A model generated the notes under the pieces. That model made no database searches. It saw only the letters and a list, made by a program, of their open reading frames with translations, and was not told the DNA's origin. From positions 1 through 61,393 of IMG/VR virus record IMGVR_UViG_3300044846_002156: a stretch of DNA of 61,393 bases. One strand, 5' to 3'. Position 1 is the first letter of the stretch, and each line of letters begins with the position of its first letter. The position numbers and the translations under genes were made by a program. Below, piece by piece: positions 24,205 through 30,733 of this stretch. The DNA comes from a virus.

Positions 24205-24387
24205 TTATTTTTCTTTTAAAAGTTTATATTTTGTTGGCCACGCCTCAAGAGCCTCAAAACCTCTATCTATAAAGTAATGCCCTAATGTGCTTTTTAATAA
24301 TTGACATTTAACTTTTGATTTATTAAACGCCCTAATGGCCTCAGCCTCGTTATTGAATATATCAATATTTTTGTTGATTGTTTTCAT
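24205..24387 (-). CDS. Hypothetical protein, 60 aa
   Basis: 60 residues starting MKTINKNIDIFNNEAEAIRA. An alternative ATG 18 bases upstream overlaps the previous gene. It has a helix then beta-like part with aromatic residues (HYFIDRGFEALEAWPTKY). No family recognised. Confidence 0.65.
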   Translation of the reverse strand: MKTINKNIDIFNNEAEAIRAFNKSKVKCQLLKSTLGHYFIDRGFEALEAWPTKYKLLKEK

Positions 24388-24394
24388 ATATATA

Positions 24395-24580
24395 TTAATA
24401 TTCAAAGTTTACAAAAACATCCTTGCCTTTTTTTAGGTATATAAAGTCGCTTATATCATCCCAGTTTTGGCATTCATAGGCTTTATTTGTGCGGCAATAA
24501 CCTTTTACAATAAATACTTTTTTAGCTCCTTCTTTACGTTTAAAAAAGTCGTTTTTCTTTAGTTCATTAATCTTTTTCAT
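24395..24580 (-). CDS. Small basic protein, 61 aa
   Basis: 61 residues, basic and aromatic-rich: KKNDFFKRKEGAKKVFIVKG, then YLKKGKDVFVNFEY. A small beta-barrel is likely. First gene behind promoter copy B at 24631. No family recognised. Confidence 0.68.
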   Translation of the reverse strand: MKKINELKKNDFFKRKEGAKKVFIVKGYCRTNKAYECQNWDDISDFIYLKKGKDVFVNFEY

Positions 24581-24630
24581 AATTGCTAATATTTTTAGTA
24601 TTGCGATTTTGCTTCATTGCTATCGCCATA

Positions 24631-24676
24631 CAATAGTAAGAACAATAGTTAAAACATTTGTCATAGAATTGTCATA
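24631..24676 (-). promoter_or_regulatory. 46-bp promoter repeat, copy B
   Basis: Second copy of the repeat at 22339. It starts with CAATAGTAAG and ends with TTGTCATAGAATTGTCATA, both identical between copies, with ~17 diverged bases between. It lies 50 bases upstream of the minus gene at 24580. Confidence 0.65.
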
Positions 24677-25225
24677 AGATAAATTAGCTACATATATATA
24701 AATAAAGCCCTCTAAGCGAAGCGAAAAGAAAAGAGATAATTATATGCAGTTAGTATATGATAAGGCAATACAAGTAAGCTAATGAAGCGACAAATCTTTT
24801 TGTGTATCGTAGCGTAAACAGATAGCTAACAGGCGAGCAAGTGAAACGGAACGTGTAGGGGGGCGGGGTTAGGGAAATCGGGTTATCTTTGAGAGGGGAG
24901 TGGGTTGTTTGGTAGGTATAACCCCCAGTCCATATAACCATACAATATTTTTACCCATCCTATATAACCACAATAAATTATTTAACCCCCGAATTATTAT
25001 TATTTTTGTTACAAATTTTGTAAAGAAGTCTGTTGTTATTCGGATTTGTTATTTGCGAATTATTGTTACGATTATACGAATAAGTGTGATATAATGCACT
25101 AATTTGGTGCATATTTGTTATTATGTTTAAAAATTCGTGTTAATGTGTTATATAATGCACTATACTATGTATTTTTGGATATATGACTTGTTATGGTCTG
25201 TTGGATTATAACGGACTAAACTAAA
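24677..25225. other. Long intergenic region with G-tracts and palindromes
   Basis: About 550 bases without a credible gene, between a tRNA terminator and promoter copy B. It contains a quadruplex-type G array (24858-24882), C-tracts near 24920 and 24985, four ATTCG/CGAAT sites (25038, 25056, 25077, 25133), ATATAATGCACTA twice (25089-25101 and 25150-25162), and a palindrome ATGCAC...GTGCAT (25094-25112). Possible regulatory or replication function. Confidence 0.5.
24858..24882 (+). other. G-quadruplex-type motif
   Basis: Four G-runs (6, 4, 3 and 3 G) with loops C, TTA and AAATC fit the G3+N1-7 rule. Further G-runs follow to 24919. Rare for an AT-rich genome. Confidence 0.6.
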
Positions 25226-25251
25226 AAAGCCTAGGATTTACCCTAAGCTTT
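25226..25251 (-). terminator. Terminator of the tRNA operon
   Basis: On the minus strand AAAGC-TAGG pairs with CCTA-GCTTT (one mismatch) and is followed by six T. It begins three bases after the 132-nt tRNA-like gene. Confidence 0.85.
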
Positions 25252-25253
25252 AA

Positions 25254-25385
25254 ATTGTAGACAGGATTCGAACCTGTAACAGGGTCACCAAGTTGTTTTA
25301 TAAGGCTGTGCCACCCCTTACCACCTTCAGTTAATAATAGCGTCTACCACGACTGGGGACACCCCAATCCTTCCGCCACTACAAT
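25254..25385 (-). tRNA. Atypical tRNA-Leu-like gene, 132 nt, with inserted hairpin
   Basis: The ends form a perfect 7-bp acceptor stem (ATTGTAG with CTACAAT). A perfect T-arm (ACAGG-TTCGAAT-CCTGT) is present. The D-arm has the Leu style TGGCGGAA...TGGTAGACGC, but its loop is interrupted by ~20 bases that form an 8-bp hairpin (25351-25369). The anticodon arm cannot be drawn with a normal 7-base loop: TATTA/TGGTA leaves 11 bases. More stems lie in an enlarged variable region. CCA is not encoded. It could be a Leu tRNA with inserts, a degenerate tRNA or a tRNA-like regulatory RNA. It shares a promoter (25529) and terminator (25226) with tRNA-Gln. Confidence 0.6.
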
Positions 25386-25440
25386 TATTTTAAAAAGACC
25401 TATTGGCTGTTCTTATGGTAAGCGTATAGGTACGTTTTAC

Positions 25441-25514
25441 TGGTTACCCAACATAGACTCGAACTATGAATAACAGAATCAAAGTCTGTTGTGTTACCAT
25501 TACACTATTAGGTA
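25441..25514 (-). tRNA. tRNA-Gln (UUG)
   Basis: 74 nt including encoded CCA. The acceptor is TACCTAA with TTGGGTA (one G-U), and U1-A72 is as usual in tRNA-Gln. D-stem GTG/CAC. The anticodon stem ACAGA/TCTGT has loop CTTTGAT, so the anticodon is TTG. The T-arm is CATAG-TTCGAGT-CTATG. It reads CAA, a frequent codon in this phage's Gln-rich virion proteins. Confidence 0.95.
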
Positions 25515-25528
25515 ATTATTCTATAATC

Positions 25529-25559
25529 CAAATATACAAATAAGTTGTTAGATTACCAA
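25529..25559 (-). promoter_or_regulatory. Promoter of the tRNA operon
   Basis: On the minus strand: TTG (25557-25559), exactly 20 bp, TATATTTG (25529-25536). Transcription would begin about 10 bases before the tRNA-Gln 5' end. Confidence 0.88.
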
Positions 25560-25565
25560 ATTTAA

Positions 25566-25808
25566 TTAAAAAAATTCACTAACTAATTTATCTCTCATTT
25601 CTCTTTGAAAACCCCATATATATTGACAGTAAAATGCTTGTCTTACAAAAGCTATTAATTTCAAATCTTCTTTTACTGGAAGTTTTTTTCTTCTTCTTTT
25701 ATTTAAGTATCTTATATATTTCTCTTTCAATAATTCTTTTGGTATAGATATTTTTATTTTTCTTGAATTATTAAATAACGACGTGCATTCTATTTTTGTA
25801 CTTTTCAT
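25566..25808 (-). CDS. Small basic protein, 80 aa
   Basis: 80 residues, strongly basic (KIKISIPKELLKEKYIRYLN; KRRRKKLPV). The N-terminal strand followed by helices could be a ribbon-helix-helix-like DNA binder. The ATG overlaps the preceding stop (ATGA). No firm family. Confidence 0.7.
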   Translation of the reverse strand: MKSTKIECTSLFNNSRKIKISIPKELLKEKYIRYLNKRRRKKLPVKEDLKLIAFVRQAFYCQYIWGFQREMRDKLVSEFF

Positions 25809-25918
25809 ATTATATTAGTTTTAATAATTTCAAAATAACAAGGGGAGCAGATAAGGTAAAACTTCCTTTTATAAGTCTTTATATCATCCCTTAAAAATCT
25901 TTTATCTATGTTTTTCAT
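25805..25918 (-). CDS. Small basic protein, 37 aa
   Basis: A 37-codon frame beginning MKNIDKRFLRDDIKTYKRKF with two Cys (CSPC). It starts one base after the stop of the 74-aa gene and ends in an ATGA overlap with the next. This tight coupling supports it. Confidence 0.58.
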   Translation of the reverse strand: MKNIDKRFLRDDIKTYKRKFYLICSPCYFEIIKTNII

Positions 25919-25919
25919 A

Positions 25920-26144
25920 TTAATCAATATTTATTCCTTCTAAATTTAATAATTCATAAAAATAATCTCTGCATTTTTGATATGCTTCATAAGTATCACT
26001 ACTCATAGTATCTGGTGCGTGTTTAATATTGTACCTTAGCCACCTATCCATTTCCAATAAAACGGACTTCATTTTACCTGCATTGTTTGCAGTTTGAAAC
26101 TCTACATCTTCTTCTGGTAGGTTAAATTCTAATATTGCTTTCAT
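25920..26144 (-). CDS. Hypothetical protein, 74 aa
   Basis: 74 residues, acidic. FNLPEEDVEFQTANNAGKMK followed by a helix (LLEMDRWLRYNIKHAPD), which resembles the many small phage proteins of unknown role with an E/D-rich helical core. Not assigned. Confidence 0.72.
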   Translation of the reverse strand: MKAILEFNLPEEDVEFQTANNAGKMKSVLLEMDRWLRYNIKHAPDTMSSDTYEAYQKCRDYFYELLNLEGINID

Positions 26145-26198
26145 TGTTATTTTTCTTTATTTTATGAATAATACTTATTTTGCGTGAAAAACACTTAT

Positions 26199-27116
26199 TT
26201 ATTTGTGTTTATCTAGTAATACTGGAGAGCTTATCCCCTTTTCTAACATTGTCATTGCTGTCTTTATATATCCGTTTGTTCCTTTTGATAAGTATTGGTT
26301 GGAGCGAATGATGTTTTGGAGAGCATACTCTGCATCTGACCTACTTATATATCCAGAGCCTACAAAACCGCCTATTAGGCTTGATGCTGCTACCACTTGA
26401 CCATGACCGTTGTCTGTTATTTTGTTAATGATGTTTGTTATTATGTTTACACACCATTTAGCATCATCTTCTGTTATGTTTTCAATAGGCTTATATTCTG
26501 TTAGTGGTTTAGTGCTAAACTCATTTAACTGCAATCCTTTTTTATCCCATACATTAGCGTTTAATCGGTAGAGCAGTTGTTCGTCATAGGTAAGGTAGTT
26601 AGCTAACACGCAATTCTTAGATGTGAAGTCTATCCCTTGGTAGTACTGGAAGTTATCCATAAGTCCGTAGAAGTAAGCCTTAAACTCATCTATTGTACTA
26701 CAAACAGGTATTCTAGCTATACACTTAATGCCTTTTTTAGATGCAGATAAGAATACAGCAACCATAAAGTCATAAGTTTCAAATAGGTATTGCTTAAATT
26801 CAACAGCAAAATCTTTATCTAGTCCGTCAAAATCTATAACCATTAATCCAGTCCAAGATGTTATATTTTCGTATGTTCTACCATTACCATCGCTATAAAT
26901 ACAAGGAGTAAAATAGTATAACTTACTTTTAAGCCTTGCTTTTTCTTTTAAATCGCCATTTAAGCTCGCTAGTTCAATCTTTTTGAATACAGCCAGTATT
27001 TCTTCCTTTGGATGTTTAATTGCGTTTAAATAGCTTAAAAGCGATATAGAGCCAATAGGTTTAGTCTGTTTGATATTAGCAGGATAATACTGAAAGGTTG
27101 TATCTAAGTAGCTCAC
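26199..27116 (-). CDS. VirE N-terminal/BT4734-like primase domain protein
   Basis: 305 residues. The first ~200 match the VirE-N/BT4734 family: LYYFTPCIYSDGNGR (~67-81), GLMVIDFDGLD (~90-100, the D-x-D pair), LSASKKGIKCIARIP (~123-137) and FDIDFTS-like GIDFTSKNC (~162-170, Asp). The family belongs to the archaeo-eukaryotic primase superfamily, and these are its expected metal and nucleotide residues. The C-terminus is helical. Likely role: primer synthesis for the DnaB helicase at 13437. The start is a GTG that overlaps the preceding stop by one base; no ATG fits. Confidence 0.86.
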   Translation of the reverse strand: MSYLDTTFQYYPANIKQTKPIGSISLLSYLNAIKHPKEEILAVFKKIELASLNGDLKEKARLKSKLYYFTPCIYSDGNGRTYENITSWTGLMVIDFDGLDKDFAVEFKQYLFETYDFMVAVFLSASKKGIKCIARIPVCSTIDEFKAYFYGLMDNFQYYQGIDFTSKNCVLANYLTYDEQLLYRLNANVWDKKGLQLNEFSTKPLTEYKPIENITEDDAKWCVNIITNIINKITDNGHGQVVAASSLIGGFVGSGYISRSDAEYALQNIIRSNQYLSKGTNGYIKTAMTMLEKGISSPVLLDKHK

Positions 27117-27358
27117 TATTTTAAGAATGTTTTATCTTTATCTGTTACAACTATAATATCAAACTTATTATTATAATAATTAAATGCCATTTCAAAACAG
27201 CCCCTTATATCCATAAGCAATTTTAATTTATGTAAAAAATCTACTTTATCTAATAAAGGTTTATGTTTTGTGCTATCAAACCTCTCTAAATAGAACTGAT
27301 AAAGTATTTCTTCTCCATTTTGTGCTTCAAAGTGAGCTATATATAATTCTTTTGTCAT
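27116..27358 (-). CDS. Hypothetical protein, 80 aa
   Basis: 80 residues, charged. MTKELYIAHFEAQNGEEILY then VDFLHKLKLLMDIRG and a C-terminal strand (KFDIIVVTDKDKTFLK). It overlaps the primase gene at its end and the 48-aa frame at its start. Possibly a primase partner; no family recognised. Confidence 0.7.
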   Translation of the reverse strand: MTKELYIAHFEAQNGEEILYQFYLERFDSTKHKPLLDKVDFLHKLKLLMDIRGCFEMAFNYYNNKFDIIVVTDKDKTFLK

Positions 27359-27501
27359 TTGATGTGTTTAATTATTGCGTTAGGAGTAATATGCCTCATA
27401 AAGTTTGCTTCTGAATAAGTCATCAATTTAGATGTGTAGTATGGGCTTACTACCTTAAACTTCTTTGCGTCTATTATTATGTGCCAAATATACTTTAACA
27501 T
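27355..27501 (-). CDS. Small basic protein, 48 aa
   Basis: 48 codons, beginning MLKYIWHIIIDAKKFKVVSP and ending IIKHIK, with an ATGA overlap to the next gene and one base from the endolysin stop. Fills the gap completely. No family recognised. Confidence 0.6.
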   Translation of the reverse strand: MLKYIWHIIIDAKKFKVVSPYYTSKLMTYSEANFMRHITPNAIIKHIK

Positions 27502-27502
27502 A

Positions 27503-27943
27503 TTACATTAGGTTTTTTTGTATTTTACTTACGTAGTTTTTATCTTCTGCGTACAATGCTAAATATTTTAAGTATTGCCTTTTTGTCTTGTACTTCTTAG
27601 CGTATGTGTCTTGCCATATTTTATAATCTTCAACGGACTTCCTCCACGATGAATAAACAGAATGATTTTTATTTACACCTATTGCTGTTGTTTTTCTTTT
27701 CTCTGGGAAGCGCATACCAAAAATATTCCTATTGCTCTTGAATATACTTGACTTAAAGTTTCCGCTCTCTAATTTAGCTTGTGTTATTACTATTTTTGGG
27801 TGAGCAATCTTTAGTTGTTTAATATAGCTTAACAGCTTTTCTTCTGTTATTATGTCTGGTAGCTGCTTGTATTTGTACTTGTTGTTTTTAATTTGACTAA
27901 CACAAAACAGACTTATTAAAAGTGTTATTGTGGTTATTTTCAT
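27503..27943 (-). CDS. Endolysin: glucosaminidase (GH73-like)
   Basis: 146 residues. A hydrophobic N-terminus (MKITTITLLISLFCVSQIK) acts as signal or anchor, with a Cys that could make it a lipoprotein. The domain has IVITQAKLESGNFKSS with the catalytic Glu (~57-72), NIFGMRF, YSSWRKSVEDYKIWQ and a YAEDKNYVSKIQ end. This is the order of the FlgJ/GH73 N-acetylglucosaminidase family. It cleaves glycan strands of peptidoglycan. Its partner is the M15 peptidase at 29120. Both lie on the minus strand, away from the late structural genes. Confidence 0.9.
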   Translation of the reverse strand: MKITTITLLISLFCVSQIKNNKYKYKQLPDIITEEKLLSYIKQLKIAHPKIVITQAKLESGNFKSSIFKSNRNIFGMRFPEKRKTTAIGVNKNHSVYSSWRKSVEDYKIWQDTYAKKYKTKRQYLKYLALYAEDKNYVSKIQKNLM

Positions 27944-28149
27944 TTATCGTATGTTTCTTTGTAATACTGCTCTGCTAATTCTGGTAAAAACTCAATGTTG
28001 TCGTATGGTTTTGGCATCCATTGAGCTGCTTTTATAATCTCTTGCTTATGTATTTCTTTAGTTTGTTTATATGCTTCTAACATATCATTGCCTATAAAGT
28101 ATTGCATTCTTTTTAGTTCATTTAATAACCACTCTATTGATGTTTCCAT
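27940..28149 (-). CDS. Hypothetical protein, 69 aa
   Basis: 69 residues, helical. IEWLLNELKRMQYFIGNDML then YKQTKEIHKQEIIKAAQWMP. Overlaps the endolysin gene by 4 bases (ATGA). Similar helical proteins occur widely in Bacteroidota phages, but no function is known to me. Confidence 0.72.
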   Translation of the reverse strand: METSIEWLLNELKRMQYFIGNDMLEAYKQTKEIHKQEIIKAAQWMPKPYDNIEFLPELAEQYYKETYDK

Positions 28150-28151
28150 AT

Positions 28152-28382
28152 TTATATATTGTTAAACGCATCTTCGTAACTTCCAAAGAAAGCGCAGTTA
28201 ATGTAATCTTTTGCGTTAGGGTTTAGGTTGTCAAAACCATTGTAGTATTCTTCTATTAAACCAATAGACTGGTTCAAGTCAACTATAATATCCTCTTCTG
28301 TTACTATGCCATCATACTTATCGAAAGTTGCGTTTGGCAATTCGTTTTTTATTGCTTGTATTCTGTACATTAAATTTTCCAT
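28152..28382 (-). CDS. Hypothetical acidic protein, 76 aa
   Basis: 76 residues starting MENLMYRIQAIKNELPNATF, acidic, ending FFGSYEDAFNNI. The ATG at 28382 lies three bases after a -7 box, so the mRNA may be leaderless. A TTG two codons upstream is inside that box and is rejected as start. No family recognised. Confidence 0.72.
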   Translation of the reverse strand: MENLMYRIQAIKNELPNATFDKYDGIVTEEDIIVDLNQSIGLIEEYYNGFDNLNPNAKDYINCAFFGSYEDAFNNI

Positions 28383-28385
28383 AAA

Positions 28386-28415
28386 CAAATGTAGGAATTA
28401 ATAATTACTTTGCAA
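28386..28415 (-). promoter_or_regulatory. Promoter with leaderless layout
   Basis: On the minus strand: TTG (28413-28415), 19 bp, TACATTTG (28386-28393), then three bases and the ATG at 28382. Drives the 28382 gene, 69-aa gene, endolysin and probably primase. Confidence 0.82.
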
Positions 28416-28457
28416 GTATTATTTGGTATTTGGAATTAGTCTAAATTATAACTATAC

Positions 28458-28484
28458 CTATACGCCATTAAAACGAGCGTATAG
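28458..28484 (-). terminator. Hairpin after the 28492 gene
   Basis: CTATACGC pairs with GCGTATAG (8 bp). It follows the stop at 28492 and precedes the promoter at 28386. There is no T-run, so it may be a weak terminator or mRNA end stabiliser. Confidence 0.5.
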
Positions 28485-28491
28485 CTATTAG

Positions 28492-28836
28492 TTACAACTC
28501 TCTAGCCTTTTTAAGTATATCTCTATACTTTTCTATCTCTTGTATGAGAGCTTCTGTTGTTTCTAATTCGTGTATCTTTTCAATTATATTTTCAATATAA
28601 CTGCATAAAGACAATTTAAAGTATTTTATTTCTTTTTCCATAATATTATTATTTTTATAAATATGTAACTCTTTGGTTGTAGCAGGTATTCCTATACCAA
28701 CATATCCATCTAAAGTAAAACCAAATAAACACCTATGGTCTGCATCAGTTGTATAAGATGGAATATTTAACTTTTCATTTGGATTTAGGCAAGCAAGAGT
28801 AATATTATCCTCGACATTCATAAGTGTATCTTTCAT
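28492..28836 (-). CDS. Hypothetical protein, 114 aa
   Basis: 114 residues. The first ~55 residues contain GYVGIGIPATTKELHIYKNN, like the GIGT-type phrases of phage fibres. The last ~60 are a charged coiled coil (NIIEKIHELETTEALIQEIE). Four bases from the upstream stop. Function unknown. Confidence 0.68.
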   Translation of the reverse strand: MKDTLMNVEDNITLACLNPNEKLNIPSYTTDADHRCLFGFTLDGYVGIGIPATTKELHIYKNNNIMEKEIKYFKLSLCSYIENIIEKIHELETTEALIQEIEKYRDILKKAREL

Positions 28837-28839
28837 ATT

Positions 28840-29067
28840 TTATATTTTGTTTTTAAATTTTTCAATTTCAAAATGATGTTGTAACATATCTGGTTTAATA
28901 TTCCAAAACCAAAGATTATCTTCATTATGATTTTCACTTGCTGTAATAGCTTCTGTCATTACTGATAAATAATAATGTATATTATCATCTATATAACAAT
29001 CGCCCTCCATTGGCTGTGTGTTTGCAGCACATAAAATTTCTCCTGTTTTTCTAATTCTTAAAGACAT
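28840..29067 (-). CDS. Hypothetical protein, 75 aa
   Basis: 75 residues (RIRKTGEILCAANTQPMEGD, then a helical, His-rich end). It resembles a small beta-barrel followed by a helix. No family recognised; about 50 bases separate it from the M15 peptidase gene. Confidence 0.68.
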   Translation of the reverse strand: MSLRIRKTGEILCAANTQPMEGDCYIDDNIHYYLSVMTEAITASENHNEDNLWFWNIKPDMLQHHFEIEKFKNKI

Positions 29068-29119
29068 AATTTTTACTAAAATATATATTTCATTTATATT
29101 CCAATCTCAAAGTGCATCT

Positions 29120-29590
29120 TTAATGACCGATTTCGAAATGTTGGAAATCAAAATCTCGCTCTATCCCATAGTTTATAAACCCATGCTTATAAAATATATC
29201 CATTAAAGGCTTGTATTCAATTCTAGCAAACCTTGCTGTGGTTTTGTTTTCGTGGAGCATATTTCTGTCAACGTCTAGGTCGACTGCTATACCCCAACTA
29301 TGCCTTGAAAGTTTAGTTTTACTACCTCTCATTAGCCTATAATTAAAACAGCCTCCAAAATCGTTTAATTGTAGCCTTTTAATCTCTGCTAAACCATAAT
29401 GCTTTAATAAATCATTAAACACATTTGTTAATGGCTCTTTTATCAGCTTGTGGCATTCAAAGCTATTTACATACTCTGATGTTTTCCAATTTAGGAACAT
29501 AGGGTACGGTAATTGTATTCTTGTTAGGTAGCCAGCACCAGTTTTGTTAGGCTTACCATATTTTTTAATTATCTGTTCGTCTGTTAGCAT
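29120..29590 (-). CDS. Endolysin: M15 (VanY/DD- or LD-type) peptidase
   Basis: 156 residues starting MLTDEQIIKKYG. The zinc-site motifs of the M15 family are clear: SRHSWGIAVDLD (S-x-H-x-x-G-x-A-x-D, ~90-101) and DFQHFEIG (H-x-E type, ~147-154). There is no signal peptide, so it needs a holin. The ATG lies one base after the upstream stop; a TTG three codons earlier overlaps it. It would cut peptide bridges in the wall and complement the glucosaminidase. Confidence 0.92.
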   Translation of the reverse strand: MLTDEQIIKKYGKPNKTGAGYLTRIQLPYPMFLNWKTSEYVNSFECHKLIKEPLTNVFNDLLKHYGLAEIKRLQLNDFGGCFNYRLMRGSKTKLSRHSWGIAVDLDVDRNMLHENKTTARFARIEYKPLMDIFYKHGFINYGIERDFDFQHFEIGH

Positions 29591-29591
29591 A

Positions 29592-29954
29592 TTATTCAAA
29601 TATTATTTCTGCTGATTTATTAATTAATTCTGTTGATTTCTTATCTATGTTTTCTAATTCATCCATATAGCTGTTTATTTGTTCTGCATCTAGGAGAGCA
29701 AACCATTTAAACAGCCTGTGCATTGCAGAGCTATGTTCATACTCCATATACTCCTCATCCTTAACAACGGTAAATGCTGCAAATGCTTTTTTAATATCTT
29801 CGCTATACTCTCTAATGCGTTTTGCTTTTTGATTTAATACTGGTATTTTAAACCTCGAATCAATTAAATCGTTTTGATGTTCTATGATAATGCAGTTTGC
29901 TAGAGCAGATATTGTTTGTACTGAATGTAGTACATCTTTCACTTTCTTGTTCAT
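29592..29954 (-). CDS. Hypothetical helical protein, 120 aa
   Basis: 120 residues, helical (DVLHSVQTISALANCIIIEH; MHRLFKWFALLDAEQINSYM; ENIDKKSTELINKSAEIIF). First minus gene at the divergent point 29955-30061. No family recognised. Confidence 0.72.
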   Translation of the reverse strand: MNKKVKDVLHSVQTISALANCIIIEHQNDLIDSRFKIPVLNQKAKRIREYSEDIKKAFAAFTVVKDEEYMEYEHSSAMHRLFKWFALLDAEQINSYMDELENIDKKSTELINKSAEIIFE

Positions 29955-30001
29955 AACTTGGTGTTTAATATTTTAACATAAGCGCAAGGTAAGAATTAAT
30001 T

Positions 30002-30032
30002 TTGTAATATCAAAAAGTTTTGCATACATTTG
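30002..30032 (+). promoter_or_regulatory. Bacteroidota-type promoter
   Basis: TTG (30002-30004), exactly 20 bp, TACATTTG (30025-30032). It opens the plus-strand right arm, 30 bases before the ATG at 30062. Confidence 0.87.
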
Positions 30033-30061
30033 TATAATTTATAACCATTCTAAATAAAACT

Positions 30062-30325
30062 ATGAATATTAAACAAAGTGTTGAATATGTTATGATGCAC
30101 CCTTATACTAAAAAGGCTGTTGAAGAATATAACAACGGAAACCCAGATATGTTAGCTCAACTAATATTTGAGATACACTTCCATACATTTGACAAAACAG
30201 CCATACTATGCTCACAGGTGTACGGTCTAAATCGCTGGAATAATACGGTCGTAATTAAAGATTTATTGCGAAACGTAGAGCCACCAAAGAATTTATCTAT
30301 ATCTTTAAGCATACCAAAAATATAG
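30062..30325 (+). CDS. Hypothetical protein, 87 aa
   Basis: 87 residues, helical (SVEYVMMHPYTKKAVEEYNN; LAQLIFEIHFHTFDKTA). First gene of the rightward block. No family recognised. Confidence 0.72.
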   Translation: MNIKQSVEYVMMHPYTKKAVEEYNNGNPDMLAQLIFEIHFHTFDKTAILCSQVYGLNRWNNTVVIKDLLRNVEPPKNLSISLSIPKI

Positions 30326-30338
30326 TTTAATAATTATT

Positions 30339-30346
30339 TATCTTTG
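30339..30346 (+). promoter_or_regulatory. Promoter -7 box (TATCTTTG)
   Basis: TATCTTTG lies 26 bases before the ATG at 30373. No TTG at the standard distance. Confidence 0.5.
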
Positions 30347-30372
30347 TATATTAATTATTTAAAATTATAATA

Positions 30373-30729
30373 ATGGCAAAAAATCAATCAGACCCTAAAC
30401 CTAAAAAAACCAAAGGAAGTGCTATTGTAGCTTCTACATTAAAAGTATCTAAGGATAAAACTATTGATGGAGGTACTTTAAAAGAAGTAGAGGTTAAAGG
30501 TTACAAGGCTAAACCAAAAGAAGAAGAAAAAGTATCTTATGGTGCTTATACTGAAAAAAACAAATTCTTACTTCCTTCAAGACCTCAAATGTCTAAAGAG
30601 GATTATGCTACTGTAAAGAAAAGATTATTGATTAGAGATAATGAAAGTGATGATGCTGCTCAATACAAAGTATTAGAGAATATGGATTTAGTTAGAAAAA
30701 TCTTAAAAGAAAAAACTATTAAAAAATAA
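30373..30729 (+). CDS. Basic protein, 118 aa
   Basis: 118 residues, Lys-rich with a disordered N-terminal third (KNQSDPKPKKTKGSAIVAST), then KEVEVKGYKAKPKEEEKVSY and a helical end (YKVLENMDLVRKILKEK). It may bind DNA or an internal head surface. Two more Lys-rich small genes follow, forming a cluster of basic proteins ahead of the morphogenesis genes. Confidence 0.72.
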   Translation: MAKNQSDPKPKKTKGSAIVASTLKVSKDKTIDGGTLKEVEVKGYKAKPKEEEKVSYGAYTEKNKFLLPSRPQMSKEDYATVKKRLLIRDNESDDAAQYKVLENMDLVRKILKEKTIKK

Positions 30730-30733
30730 AAAT

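Noticed and set aside
24750-25094. Two open frames of 63 and 64 codons on opposite strands in the intergenic region
   Set aside because: They overlap each other, have no leader or operon context, and cover the G/C-tracts and palindromes. Composition is unlike real genes here.
25254-25385. tmRNA
   Set aside because: Far too short, no tag-peptide frame, and the acceptor and D-arm sequences fit tRNA-Leu rather than tmRNA.
26203-26400. 65-codon plus-strand frame within the primase gene
   Set aside because: Antisense shadow of the conserved VirE-N gene.
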